Assembly: GCA_030068075.1 (NCBI GenBank)
Contig: CM057829.1
Location: 81,279,132-81,343,131, forward strand
Length of the DNA stretch: 64,000 bases
Direction of reading: 5' to 3'
From: Paguma larvata
Taxonomy: Eukaryota; Chordata; Mammalia; Carnivora; Viverridae
The notes beneath the pieces were generated by a model, which ran no database searches, had not been told where the DNA came from, and was given only the letters and a program-made list of their open reading frames with translations. Numbering within the stretch: position 1 is the stretch's first letter; every line of letters starts with the position of its first letter. This document shows positions 23,626-34,350 of this stretch, piece after piece. The translations under genes were made by a program, and so were the position numbers.

Positions 23626-24994
23626 ATAGATTAAAAGTATAAGAAATAGGATACTCCCACCATAATATAATTTAAGCCACTTCTTTATTCCTCTTGGTAA
23701 TATTTCCTTTACTCCCACGCCAAAGTAATAATTAATTTCACTGATTTAAAATTTGAACTAGCCTGAATTTTTTATTTTCTTCAAATATTTATTGACTGTT
23801 CCTTATATATGTGTAGATGAATATCTTCCACATACTTATGTGTAGATGAATGCATACATATATACACATGTACAAATATAACTGTGTGCCCAGTGTTGCA
23901 TTTTTTAAAGTTTTAAACTTATATATATTCTTCTGCAATTTGTTGGCTTTCTCAATACTTCGCTTGTGTGATTCATCAATTTAGATGAATGAATACACAT
24001 AACACTATTTTATTCATTTTCATTGTTGTATAGTCTCCTATGGTTGATTATTCCATGCTAATATCCATTCTCCTGTTGGAAATTTAGGTTGCTTCCTCTT
24101 ATTTGCCATAATTAACAATACTGCTGTGAACATTTTTATGCATATATCTTTGTTCATGTTTATATATTTTGATATATTTTATCTAAACTTATGTATGATT
24201 TGTAATAGGGTACTTTTTAATACCAGATGCACTATATTGCTAGAATAGGAAGACCAATATTTTTTCTTACAATTGTATAGATATGTATTTTCATGTTCTC
24301 AGAGCATGTCTCTGAAAACGAAGGGCTTAACAAATTACACAATGGTCTTCAAAGCTTGCCAGAGGTTAGAATCAAACTTTTACTTTACTTCAGTGAGTGA
24401 AACGAGTTACATGTCCATTCTCCAAGTGTGCCTAAAACTTTGTCTTTATATCAAGACTACCTATATTTCCAAGATCATTATTTACAATATTCTTTATCAT
24501 CCTTTTCCTTTTTTACCCTTAATGAAGTCTAGAAATACTGGAATATTTATTATTTCAGGAGTGATTGTTTAATGTATAGTGCAGTCTCATGGCCCACAGC
24601 AAAATCACCCTAGTGAGTTGTAAATTACATATTTTAGGATCTATAAAATCTGAGAGGATCCAGTTATTAGGATGTTACTGTTAAAATATTTTTACAATAT
24701 TTTTCTAGATATAACTAGCCTATCACTATTATGATGACCATCCAAAATACCTCCCTTGAAAAGTAATAATTGAATGCTGAGGGTTTTTTTTCTACAGAGT
24801 TTTACAAGAACAGGGTGAAATATCACAGGGATCTTCTTCCAATAGGAAGATAGGAGATAATTTGACACATGCCACATTTTGGGAAGCATTAATCTTTTCT
24901 TTCATATCCTAGAGGGAAAATAGCTAATGAAAATATTGTGACTAACCTTATCCAAAATGCTCTAGTTTGAGTTCCATGCACCCGCAGCTAAACC
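23626..24994. other. Mostly unique; antisense L1 scrap at 24030-24170
   Basis: The part 'tccattctcctgttggaaat', 'ttaggttgcttcctctta', 'taacaatactgctgtgaaca' is the L1 C-terminal region on the minus strand. A weak MER5-like block lies at 24572-24670. A 15-base direct repeat tatgtgtagatgaat occurs at about 23808 and 23839. No gene is seen. Confidence 0.5.
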
Positions 24995-25145
24995 ATAGAT
25001 AGTGAAACCATTAAATGTAGATGTAAGTAAATCAAATTTACCAAATATTTATTGACTTACTTCTTTGTGCAACATTTTAGTCTAGGAATTCAGGATACAG
25101 GGAACAATACAATGAAATCTGGCCACCTGGGGCTTATATTCTAGA
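24995..25145 (+). mobile_element. Ancient interspersed repeat fragment
   Basis: 'caaatatttattgacttact', 'aggaattcaggatacaggga' and 'acctggggcttatattctag' match the same old repeat as 19087-19190, with a longer 3' part retained. Confidence 0.5.
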
Positions 25146-25548
25146 CTATCCACTTTTACAGCACCATAGAGTCTTAGATAATATTCTAGAATGCTGCCTT
25201 ATTTAATGTTGCACAGTTTTAGAGAATACAGGGTTTTTTTGCATAAATAATGGCATATTTGAGGGCGAATTCTTTTCAAAAATGTTTCTACAAAATTAGC
25301 CTTCTATTATTGCATTCAGAATATGATAATGGCTGATAAAAAGGAAAATGCTGATAATATGTAAAACAATAGGAGAAACCATAAATAGAAACCATAAATA
25401 GACAAAATGACATATTTAATTAAACAAAATTTTGATTCCAAATTTATATATAATATAAATAAATATGTAACTATTTAATATATAAATCCATATACATAAA
25501 TCTCTAACATATATACTATAGAACTTGGTTGCATAATAATATAGCTAG

Positions 25549-26172
25549 CTGTTGTGGAAAATGGTATGACAGTTCCTCAGAAAATTAAGCGTATAATGTC
25601 AATATGATTCAGCAATTACACGTTTAGATATATACCCAAAAGAATTGAAAGCAGGGACGCAAACAGATATTGGCACATTCGTGTTTGTAGGAATATTATT
25701 CACCATAGTCAAAATGTGAAAGGAACCCAAGTGTTAATCGAAGGATGAATGAGGTAAACAGAGTGGTGTACACACATGATGGAATAACAGTAAGCATTAA
25801 ATAGGAATGAAATTCAAATACATTCAACATGGATGCACCTTGAAGACATGAGGCTACGTGAAATAAGCTGGACGTAAAAGAACAACATTGTATGATTCCA
25901 CTTACACAAGGTACCTAGAATTGTCAAATTCACAGAGACAGGAAATAGAATGGTAGTTTCCAGAGGCTAAAGAAAGAAGGAAGGTGAGGAGCAATTGTTC
26001 AAAGGATACAGCTTGTCAGTTTAGGATGAAGAAAAAGTTCTGGAGATAGTTAAGGGTGACAGTTGCACAAAATTGTGAACGTACTTGGTGTCCCTGAACT
26101 GAACACTTAAAAGTGGTTAAGATAATATATTTTATGTTGTGTATATACCACCACAATAAAAATAAAGTGAAA
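25549..26172 (+). mobile_element. LINE-1 (L1M type) 3' end
   Basis: ORF2 C-terminal sequence is recognisable (ttcagcaattacacgtttag, atatacccaaaagaattgaa, gaatattattcaccatagtc), followed by a 3' UTR ending 'gaacacttaaaagtggttaa', 'atattttatgttgtgtatat', 'accaccacaataaaaataaa'. That ending is typical of L1M subfamilies. It is 5' truncated and carries many stops. Confidence 0.85.
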
Positions 26173-26639
26173 GGAAGGTGAGAAACTATGGACCAAAAGC
26201 TTTGATAAAAGGAGAGAAGTGAAAAGAAGCTGGAAGACGATGGAGAGTCAAAGGAAGTGGTTTGGTTTTAATATGAGTCAGTGCACATTTGGAAATACCC
26301 AGACAGATTTGAGTAGTGAAGAGAAAGAAGACCAGTAGTAACTATGGGAGGAGAGTTTGGCGAGGGGCAGGAACTCTAAACCATATTATTTGGGGGAAAC
26401 CTATAAATAAAATATGGTAGCAATTAACGTGAAAGTAATTGGTAGGAATGCCAAGATAGTGGACCTCTATGGTGAAAGAGTGGTATGGTCAGAAGTGACA
26501 CTTAAGGAACTTTTCTTGATCTCTTGATAGTGTGGTTTCTATAAAGGGATGGATGTGTGCTTTATAATTACTCACTAAATTTCGTATTTAGGTATGCACG
26601 TTCTGTTCCATAATTACAAAAGTAAAAAACAATAAATAA

Positions 26640-27650
26640 ATACAACAAATTGAAAAGAAGACTATTATCCCTAATGTATATAAAGTACCTACAGATTACT
26701 GAAGAAAAGACAGATAGCCCTTTTTTACAGCAAATTATGTAAATAGCTAATTTGTAAAAGAAGAAACACAACCAGTCGCTAAGCAGACAATGTGATGTTC
26801 ACCCTCACTAATCAGTTCAAAAAGGAACTGTAATTTAAATTAAAACTTAAAAAAAATAAAATGAGAAGAAAAAAATGTTATCGAGGTGGCATAAATGTTT
26901 AAAAGATGGATATTTTCCCAAGCTGGCGAAAATGTTGGGACAGAGACGTTTTGCTTAAATAGTAGGTAGGGACTCTATTCCGATTAAAAATGGGCAAAAT
27001 ATGGGATCGAGCAATTTCACATACAGGAATCTATTCTTCAGTAGTTAGGCAATTATCTCACAAATGTACAGGGCTTTCCACCACAGAATTATTATGGAGC
27101 AAAACGAACAACCACAGGAAGGAAACAACCTAAATTATCCAACATTAGGAAACAGGTTAAGTAAATTATAGTATGTTCATGTAATGGAATATTATAGAAC
27201 CATTAGATAAAGATGTACTATGCCTGATAAACTGACTAGAAAACGGGGACATGATCTATTAAGTGGAAAACCGTCGTAAATCCTAATCTCATTTTAATTT
27301 TTTTATGTTTATTGACTTTTGAGAGAGACAGAAAGAGAGACAGCGTGTGAGTGGAGGAGGTGCAGAGAGAAGGAGATGCAGAATCTGAAGCAGGCTCCAG
27401 GCTCTGAGCTGTCAGCACAGAGCCCAATGCAGGGCTCGAACTCACGTACCATGAGATCATGACCTGAGCTGAAGCCAGACACTTAACAGACTGAGCCACC
27501 CAGGTGCCCCAAGCCTAATCTCATTTTAGTTTAAAAAAAAAAATTGTGTGTGAATGCAGTTGTTTCTGCATGCAGCATAAAGACTAAGGTAGAAAACATA
27601 TTTTATGAAGACACATAAAAATACCCATTTTTGTTACTTCTAAGGGACAT
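26640..27650 (+). mobile_element. Older LINE-1 fragment split by a SINE
   Basis: The plus strand has L1 ORF2 C-terminal features: 'tgatgttcaccctcactaat', 'cacatacaggaatctattct', 'aaattatccaacattaggaa', 'gtaatggaatattatagaac'. It resumes after the SINE with 'ttgtgtgtgaatgcag' and an A/T-rich end. Subfamily unknown. Confidence 0.65.
27297..27513 (-). mobile_element. SINEC (felid), full length, nested in L1
   Basis: A perfect 15-base target duplication cctaatctcatttta is at 27282-27296 and 27514-27528. Head ends cccaggtgcccc on the right. The inserted copy splits the L1 at 26640-27650, so it is the younger of the two. Confidence 0.95.
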
Positions 27651-27654
27651 GATC

Positions 27655-28900
27655 ATGGGTGGAAGACGAATATTTACTTTTAATCTCTCTCTCCCTACTT
27701 ATCAATCAATATATATTAATTATGAGACTTATTGATGAATGCTACTTTCTTTTTTGTATTACCTAATGTATTTCAAATATTTGAAAATAAAAAAGGATTT
27801 GAGAAGCGGTTGTGTATTTAACACTATGTCGTTTTTGTCGTTTTTTTTTTCACTTGGATTTGAGAAACCAGCCCCACAGTTTCGTAGATTTCTATTAGTA
27901 AATTTTAATTCAAATATACTATTTTCCTAATGCCTTTTACATTGCTTTAATTTTCTTCTGAAATTAAACATAAGAATCAAAAATCCTTCCTCAATTCCTT
28001 CTGTTTTTTAAGTCTGCAGTTACTTTTAATGCCCAAGATAAAGAAGATCCCACTAAATTAGGTAGCAATGTTTAAGTGGCCGAGGATTGCAGACCTAATT
28101 CTATTAAGGAAGTAAATAATCTATTTCCAAACTCTCATCTTGATTTTACTCTTGGAAAAGGCTAAAGTTACTGGTTGTTTGAGTACTGATGACAAATAAA
28201 ACTTTTCCGATGACACAATAAAGAGTGACCAAATAAAGCATTGCAATCAGAAATGACAGGCAATTTACTTCGGAGAATGTTGTGAGGATAAAATTCTCGA
28301 TGTGCTGGGCCTTGAGTGCTTCCTTGAATTATAAAAAATAATTACATTTTAGAGACCTGATTTTTAAACCACCTGCTGATTATTTATCTAAGGATAATGC
28401 CATTTTCAAAATTTCTTTTAAGCTTGCCTATATTCATGATTAAATCACCCATTCTGATGATCAACTCAGCAAAACATGAAACTGATATGATTACCAAATC
28501 AAATTAACTATTCTGATGGTCGCTCTCATCTGCTGACTTGCCTTGCAGGTTACTGGAGTGTTCCTTAGCCTCAGCTATGTAATGTGGCCTGATTTTATGA
28601 ATGTGGCTTAAGGTATTTCTGAACATATTTGGAAAATTGCAGTAGAACTAGCGAAACATGGTTCGTTGAGAAATGCTACGTGTGGCGAGTTAGTAATGTG
28701 TAAATTTGCTTAGGCTGAACTTCATTACCCGGAATTTCCTTTACTGTATGTGCCCAATTAAGGTGGGCCATAAAAGGGATTCTCGTGAAAGATTTAGGGA
28801 GAAGGGAAGCAGCATTTGGTAGCTCACATATTTTGTCACTAATCTGTTGACTCCCCTTCTCAGCGGTGGTGGGGCCTTTAACCACTCAACCTTAACCCTC
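27655..28900. other. Repeat-free AT-rich sequence
   Basis: No gene is seen. 28020-28600 holds no recognisable repeat and is discussed as a possible conserved non-coding element. Confidence 0.5.
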
Positions 28901-28904
28901 AGTT

Positions 28905-29328
28905 TCTTTGACACCTGTGCCAGATATGTGTGCTTAGCTCAGTGATACAGAGCCTCAACTTCTGCAGGATACCCACGCCACCAAGGTCAGAAGTAGCTAT
29001 GCTAAAATGGTTTCAGTTTGTCCCAGTGGGCCTCAGAATATTCTTGTAGGTTGCCACTCTTCTTGTTCTCCCCAATTTTACATCCATCTTCCTTTTCAAC
29101 TATTGCCCTGGAGACTTCAAGCTTCACCTTCATACACAAGGCAGGAGCTTTGCAGAGACTGGTCAACCGGCTGCCACAACTATGTGAGGTCAAATCCCGC
29201 TAACAAATAGCAAATCTGTAGATAGATAGATGATAGATAGATAGATAGATAGATAGATTGATAGATAGATAGATAGACAGATAGATCTCATGGTTCTTGC
29301 TTTTCCAAATGAACCTTAACTAATACAC
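28905..29328 (+). mobile_element. Probable LTR-like relic containing (GATA)n
   Basis: The end 'gaaccttaactaatacactg' and the preceding 'cggctgccacaactatgtga' followed by a tetranucleotide run fit the 3' part of an old mammalian LTR-like repeat that ends in '...ctgactaatacag'. The 5' limit is uncertain. Confidence 0.4.
29218..29287. repeat. (GATA)n microsatellite
   Basis: About 17 units of GATA with single-base interruptions. Likely length-polymorphic. Confidence 0.95.
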
Positions 29329-30155
29329 TGTAATGTGGACTTAAACACTTTAACTCTGATTTCAACTTTTCACCAGAAAAAATTGATTTTTATATATGTA
29401 ATGAGTTATTAAGAAAATTTAATTTTAAACTAGGCAAAAGTAATTAATACCTGTCTTATTAGGTACTAAATGAACGCTGAGTAGCATCAAAAATGTGTTG
29501 AAGAAAAGAGATATTCAAGAATAATAATGTAGTGAAAAATAACACACAATGTCATTTTGTTCTGTTCCAAACTGGGAACAGTTCTTTACTGACTGGGAAG
29601 AATGTCATGATTTCATTTCTTCCTGCGATGCTCATTCTTCTCACTGTATTCAAGACAAAGGCATTGTATCTCAAAGTTCAAAGTCAGTATTATTCAGTGG
29701 TTGCTCCTGTAACCCTATCCCATCAGTACAGATTAGTTTATCGCATTAGGTAGTTAATCATTTGCAATATCAGAATGCTGACACTGAGAGTTTAGCAGGC
29801 ACGGCATACATTTCAGTGGGGCCTGGAGCACACAGGCAACAGACCCCAGATGGTAGAGGTCAGGCTGCGGGCTCCGGGCAAGGAAGAACAGGCTCCTGGT
29901 GATGGCACCATTAGAGGGGTCCGTGGGAACAGGTGTCATGAGAGCTGGGTGCGGGAGTCACATAGGCAACATTTCTCAAAATATCCGGTGGTAGTTTGAA
30001 AGTACTTCCTTAGCAAGACTATTAAAATCCAAGAGCCTGGGCCACAAAGGAAAACTTTTAAGGTGTGAAGGCCTATTATGTCATTACTAATTTTTTAAAA
30101 ACTATCTTTTTATTTATTAATCTTTATTAGGCTTATAAAGTTGATAGTTTTATTG
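29329..30155. other. Unique sequence, no gene seen
   Basis: Small overlapping frames only. GC is higher between 29780 and 29960 but without coding structure. Confidence 0.5.
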
Positions 30156-30165
30156 TATTTTATTA

Positions 30166-30381
30166 TTATTTTTTTAACTTTTATTTCTTTTTGAGAGACA
30201 GAGAGGCACAGAGCACAAGTGGGGGAGGAGCAGAGAAAGAGGGAGACACAGAATCTGAAGCAGGCTCCAGGCTCTGAACTGTCAGCACAGAGCCTGACAT
30301 GCAGCTGGAACCCACGAACTGTGAGATCAGGATCTGAGTCAAAGTTAGTCACTTAGCTGACTGAGCCACCCTGGGGCCCCG
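30166..30381 (-). mobile_element. SINEC (felid), full length
   Basis: Minus-strand copy; the right end reads 'gactgagccaccctggggcc'. The sequence tattttatta occurs at 30156-30165 and 30391-30400, which may be part of the target duplication although ten bases separate the second copy from the head. Confidence 0.9.
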
Positions 30382-30485
30382 GTTTGTGTCTATTTTATTA
30401 AGAACATAATAGTATAATATAAATAAAATTTAGCATATAAATGTATCATAAAGTTTATAAATCAATATGCATATAATTAATTGGG

Positions 30486-30499
30486 AGTGTGTGTGTGTG

Positions 30500-30546
<47 letters not shown>
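30486..30546. repeat. (TG)n(TA)n(TG)n microsatellite
   Basis: A compound TG/TA run of about 60 bases directly precedes the hairpin at 30546-30612, and a second TA-rich run follows the hairpin at 30612-30650. Confidence 0.95.
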
Positions 30547-30548
<2 letters not shown>

Positions 30549-30612
30549 CGCATTTTAAAATGGCGGTATTCAATAGGAATCAAATTGAATACCGCCATTT
30601 TAAAATGTGATA
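30546..30612. repeat. Near-perfect inverted repeat (hairpin)
   Basis: Arms at 30551-30574 and 30584-30607 are exact complements (24 of 24); extending each outward to 30546 and 30612 gives 28 of 29. The loop is the nine bases aggaatcaa. The right arm plus loop (30576-30611) also matches, in inverse orientation, 31830-31865 with one mismatch in 36. Confidence 0.97.
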
Positions 30613-31349
30613 TGTATATATACATATACATAAATATATATATATACATAGTTTTCTTTTACTACAGGTTTCAGATGTACTGATTTTGAGTTTCTAGTGA
30701 GACCTCTTATTTTCTTTTGGTGATCTCTGTAGTGTCCCCAAAACATTGCACAGTGGCATATACATGGATATGCAGTAAACATTGATAATCAATAAATATA
30801 TGAAAATGAGTAGTTTTTATATTAACAGTATTAAAAAGCCTCCATATTATTAAAATAGTCTAGTGTCACAGCACCAGTGTTAGCAAAATACTAGAAAAGG
30901 CACTAGGATGGTTTCAGGAGAGCATGGGTTTTTATTTCGCTGTTTTGTTCACTAATGTATCCTAAATGCCTAGACCGGGGCCCGGTATATTGTAGATGAC
31001 AGAGTCATTTGCTGAATGTTGCTGTGTCAGTCAAAGTTTGCAACATATTATATTTTGACAATCAAACCACTTTTTTTCTATTTTCTTTCTATTTTCTCTA
31101 TTCGACTCTAGTTATATCTTGATAAAGTGGAAGAAAAAAACAAGCAGTGACACTGAATCTACGACAGCTGATCTGGCACACAGAGCAGTGTCTCCCCGTC
31201 ACTAAACATTGAGAGTGATAGAAAACATTTTCAGGAAGCCAATAGATAGCTAGTTTCAAAAATAAGTGAAGTTTTGGTGGAAAAAGTACTCTAGGCTATA
31301 AGCCTGGGCTGGAGAAAGTCTCAAAATAGCTGGCACAAAGGATAAAGAG
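30613..31349. other. Unique sequence, no gene seen
   Basis: The interval opens with a short TA-rich run and otherwise holds no recognisable repeat or coding frame. Confidence 0.5.
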
Positions 31350-31800
31350 ATGGGAAGCATATGAGAAAAATGGACACATAGAAGCTAAAAGCCAAATCAT
31401 CTTGATTTTTTAAATAGAAGCGTGGGGACAGGAAGAGAGAAAATGTCAGTAAAATAACATTTGATAAAATAATAGCAAAACATTGACACAATTGAAAGCC
31501 AGATATGTAATAAATTTCCAAAAAAAAAAACTATAAAAGGAAAACTCAGAAACTCCTACTGTCAGAGAAATATAAAACAGGTCACCTCCAAAGGTAAAAG
31601 ACTCACTGACCACAGACTTAATAGTAACGCTGGTTGTGGGAAGATAAAGGACCAGAATCTTCAAAGTGCTGAACCAAGAATTCTCAATCCAGTCAAAGAT
31701 CATTCAAGAGTGAGAAAAAAACATCAGGTATAGAAGGACTCAAGAAATTTGCCTTACTAAGAACTTCTCTCAAAAAACACTAAGGCAAAGAAATTAGTAA
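31350..31800 (+). mobile_element. LINE-1 ORF1 3' region relic
   Basis: The block 'ggtaaaagactcactgacca', 'cagacttaatagtaacgctg', 'atcttcaaagtgctgaacca', 'agaattctcaatccagtcaa' and 'ccttactaagaacttct' is in the order of the L1 ORF1 C-terminal domain and its end. It is broken by stops and lacks neighbouring ORF2. Confidence 0.65.
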
Positions 31801-31829
31801 CGCATTTTGGTCAAATATTGACTGCAAAA

Positions 31830-31865
31830 ATCACATTTTAAAATGGCAGTATTCAATTTGATTCC
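31830..31865 (-). repeat. Third, inverted copy of the hairpin arm
   Basis: 36 bases match the reverse complement of 30576-30611 except for one G/A difference at 31849. Homology stops sharply on both sides. Confidence 0.95.
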
Positions 31866-32070
31866 AGATGATTTATATGTGACAGATGAGGAGAAGTGCA
31901 AAGAGTAGAGAGAAAGAAAATCTAAATAAAATACTCTACAATTATTGGGAAAGTGTAAAAATACTGGTTAACATTTTATGGGAAACCACTAGAATAGAAA
32001 CAGAATGCATAATTCTCACACTGGTGGAAAGGGCAGAAGAAAAAAGAAACTAAGAATATATAAGCTTATA

Positions 32071-32276
32071 GAAGTGCTCAGTCTGTTAAGCACCAACTTC
32101 AGCTCAGGTCATGAACTCGTGGTTTGTGAGTTCAAGCCCCACATCAGGCTCCATGCTGACAGCTCAGAGCCTGGAGCCTACTTCAGATTCTGTGTCTCCT
32201 CTTCTCTCTGCCCCTCCCCTGCTTGTGCTCTGTCTCTCAATAATAAATAAATGTTAAAAATTTTTTTTAAAAAATG
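32071..32276 (+). mobile_element. SINEC (felid), near full length
   Basis: Head 'gaagtgctcagtctgttaag', B box 'gagttcaagcccc', body 'gctcagagcctggagcctac', AATAAA tail. The flanking taagctt at 32061-32067 and 32277-32283 may be part of a target duplication. Confidence 0.92.
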
Positions 32277-32574
32277 TAAGCTTGTGTAATTTTACATTTT
32301 ACAGAAAAAAAAAAAAACCCTCCTTTTAATTCTTTGACCAATATCTCTCCATTAGTATCTCATGTTCAGAAAAGTCATGCATTTGAACACTAGATAGACT
32401 CTGCAGCAGCAAATCTTTCTCTGCCCTCTTCCCGATGAGGGAGACCAGGTCTGATGAAGTCTTCCATAGTCATACAATGAACATGAGCAGTAGAAGGAAA
32501 ATCAGAATTTAATATGAAAGAATGCAAATAACCTCAAAATACATTTGTATCGTTTCTGATAGGGGCATTTTTAA

Positions 32575-32756
32575 AATGTATTTATTTATTTTGAAAGAGA
32601 TTAAGAGAGCAAGGGAAGGACAGAAAAATCATCCCAAGTCGGCTCTGCACTGTCAGCACAGAGCCCGACGCAGGACTCGAGCTCATGAACCATGAGATCA
32701 TGATCTGAGCGGAAATCAAGAGTAGGTTGGTTAATCTACTGAGCCAGCCCGGCGCC
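32575..32756 (-). mobile_element. SINEC, short-body type
   Basis: Minus-strand copy with 'ctgcactgtcagcacagagc' but without the 'gaatctgaagcaggctccag' part, as in an older SINEC subfamily. Flanks gataggggcatttt and aataggggtgtttt look like a decayed target duplication. Confidence 0.88.
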
Positions 32757-33639
32757 CTCCAATAGGGGTGTTTTACCTTAAAACGTATTTACTTCTTCAA
32801 ACATCACCTCTCAAATTCACTCAAATCAGACTTCAGTTGTCACATTCATGGACCCACTCTACTAAATTCATTTCTATTATTTTATAAATAAATGAACACT
32901 CAAAACTAAAAAATTAAGATTTTCAATAATATTTCAGTAATATGAAAGGAAGATAGAAAGGATTTTTAAGAAATACTATCCGTTTTTCTCAATATTTCTC
33001 ATAACATTAAACTTAAGTCTGTAGTCTAACAACCCTATTCAGTGTAATACTTTCAACCTTCACTTAAATATTTATGTAAAATGTTTGTAGCCTTGAGCAA
33101 GATAATATAAGAGCTACCATTTTAAATGCCTCAGGGAAATATGACTTTAGGCATTTTAAATATTATGTTAGAACCATTTCTATATTTCTAAATGTGTTTC
33201 TCATTGGGCATTTTCCCAAATATATTAATTTGGCCTTTCTTAGTGTCAAGAAATGAAGGGAGGATTAGTCTAAATAAGAGACCGCGGCATTAGGGTCAGT
33301 GTTTCAAATGCAGATGTAAAGTTTATTCGAGTCTGGTAGCAATGTCAGAAAAGACCTTAATGAGCTATTTAAAATGGGGATATGGGTAACACGGAATAGT
33401 CAGAATGTTAAAACTTGATCAACAAGAAATGCTGACATCAGCAAAATTATTTATATTTAGAATGAGATGGGCCAGGGACTTTGCTTTGTTTTTGTTATCT
33501 GTGCTGCATATATTTCTGGTTCCCTTTTTTATTGTTTATAGTACAGAGGGTCATAGGGGCCAGGAACTCTGATAGGATTTTATTTTTATGACCTCACGTA
33601 GAGCTCAACCATGGCTGTGCTGTCGTTGTCAGAGGGGGC
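32757..33639. other. Unique AT-rich sequence
   Basis: No gene or clear repeat is recognised. Confidence 0.5.
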
Positions 33640-33880
33640 AGTGCACTCTACCGCTGGCTTACATCCACAAGAACAGCAGAGATGATGTTGGGAGGAGAGT
33701 GTGGGTTGTGAGGCCTCATGTACCACTGGTGGGAACGCAAATGCTCCACTGTCCTCAGCGTAGGACTCCGCATTTGCTGCTGGCTGTACATCCCGGGGGA
33801 ATTCTCCCAAGACTTCAAGGCAGGACCTTTGTGAGGAGGATGCTCAATGCAACATTGTCTGAAGAGACAGGTTTTATATG
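33640..33880 (+). mobile_element. Possible very old LINE-1 scrap
   Basis: 'ccactggtgggaacgcaaat' and 'gaggatgctcaatgcaacat' are in the right order and roughly the right spacing for the L1 ORF2 C-terminal region. The stretch between is too changed to confirm. The 98-codon plus-strand frame here is probably a remnant or chance. Confidence 0.4.
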
Positions 33881-34114
33881 TTAACTGTGTCCCAACACGA
33901 GAAAACCTTGTGGGGAGAGGGTGATGAAATTTGACAATGGGGCGTAGCAGTTAGAAGAAGAGATGATAAAAACTAATATTCATAGGTCTTAAACACATGA
34001 TGCTAAGCGGAAAAGACACAAAATGTATAGAGAAAGAGAGTGCTAATAATAATAACCTTAAAGAATAGAAAATGACCATTAGAAGAGGTGTCTGATTAGA
34101 AAAGTAGATGGGTA

Positions 34115-34335
34115 GGGGCGCCTGGGTGGCTCAGTCGATTAAGCGGGCAACTTTGGCTCAGAGTTGTCTGTGAGTTCAAGCCCTGTGTCGGGCTCTGTGC
34201 TGACGGCTCTGAGCCTGGAGCCTGCTTCGGATTCTATGTCTCCCTCTCTTTCAGCCCTTCCCCTGTTTACGCTCTGTCTCTGTGTCTTTCGAAAATAAAA
34301 AAATGTTAAAAAATTAAAAAAAAAAAAGAAAAAAG
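34115..34335 (+). mobile_element. SINEC (felid), full length, well preserved
   Basis: Head ggggcgcctgggtggctcag is intact. A-box and B-box regions, body, CT region and A-tail are all present. A perfect 15-base target duplication aaagtagatgggtag is at 34101-34115 and 34336-34350 (the last G being shared with the head). Confidence 0.97.
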
Positions 34336-34350
34336 AAAGTAGATGGGTAG

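Noticed and set aside
29218..29287. Regular short repeats resembling a CRISPR array
   Set aside because: It is a GATA microsatellite with no unique spacers, in a mammalian genome.
30489..30683. Frames rich in Cys/Val/Tyr/Ile on both strands
   Set aside because: They are translations of TG/TA microsatellites around the hairpin.
33588..33884. 98-codon plus-strand frame with higher GC
   Set aside because: Flanking phrases fit an old L1 C-terminal region; no independent protein family is recognised.
34115..34190. tRNA-like sequence that could be a tRNA gene
   Set aside because: It is the tRNA-Lys-derived head of a SINE, with SINE body, tail and target duplication following.
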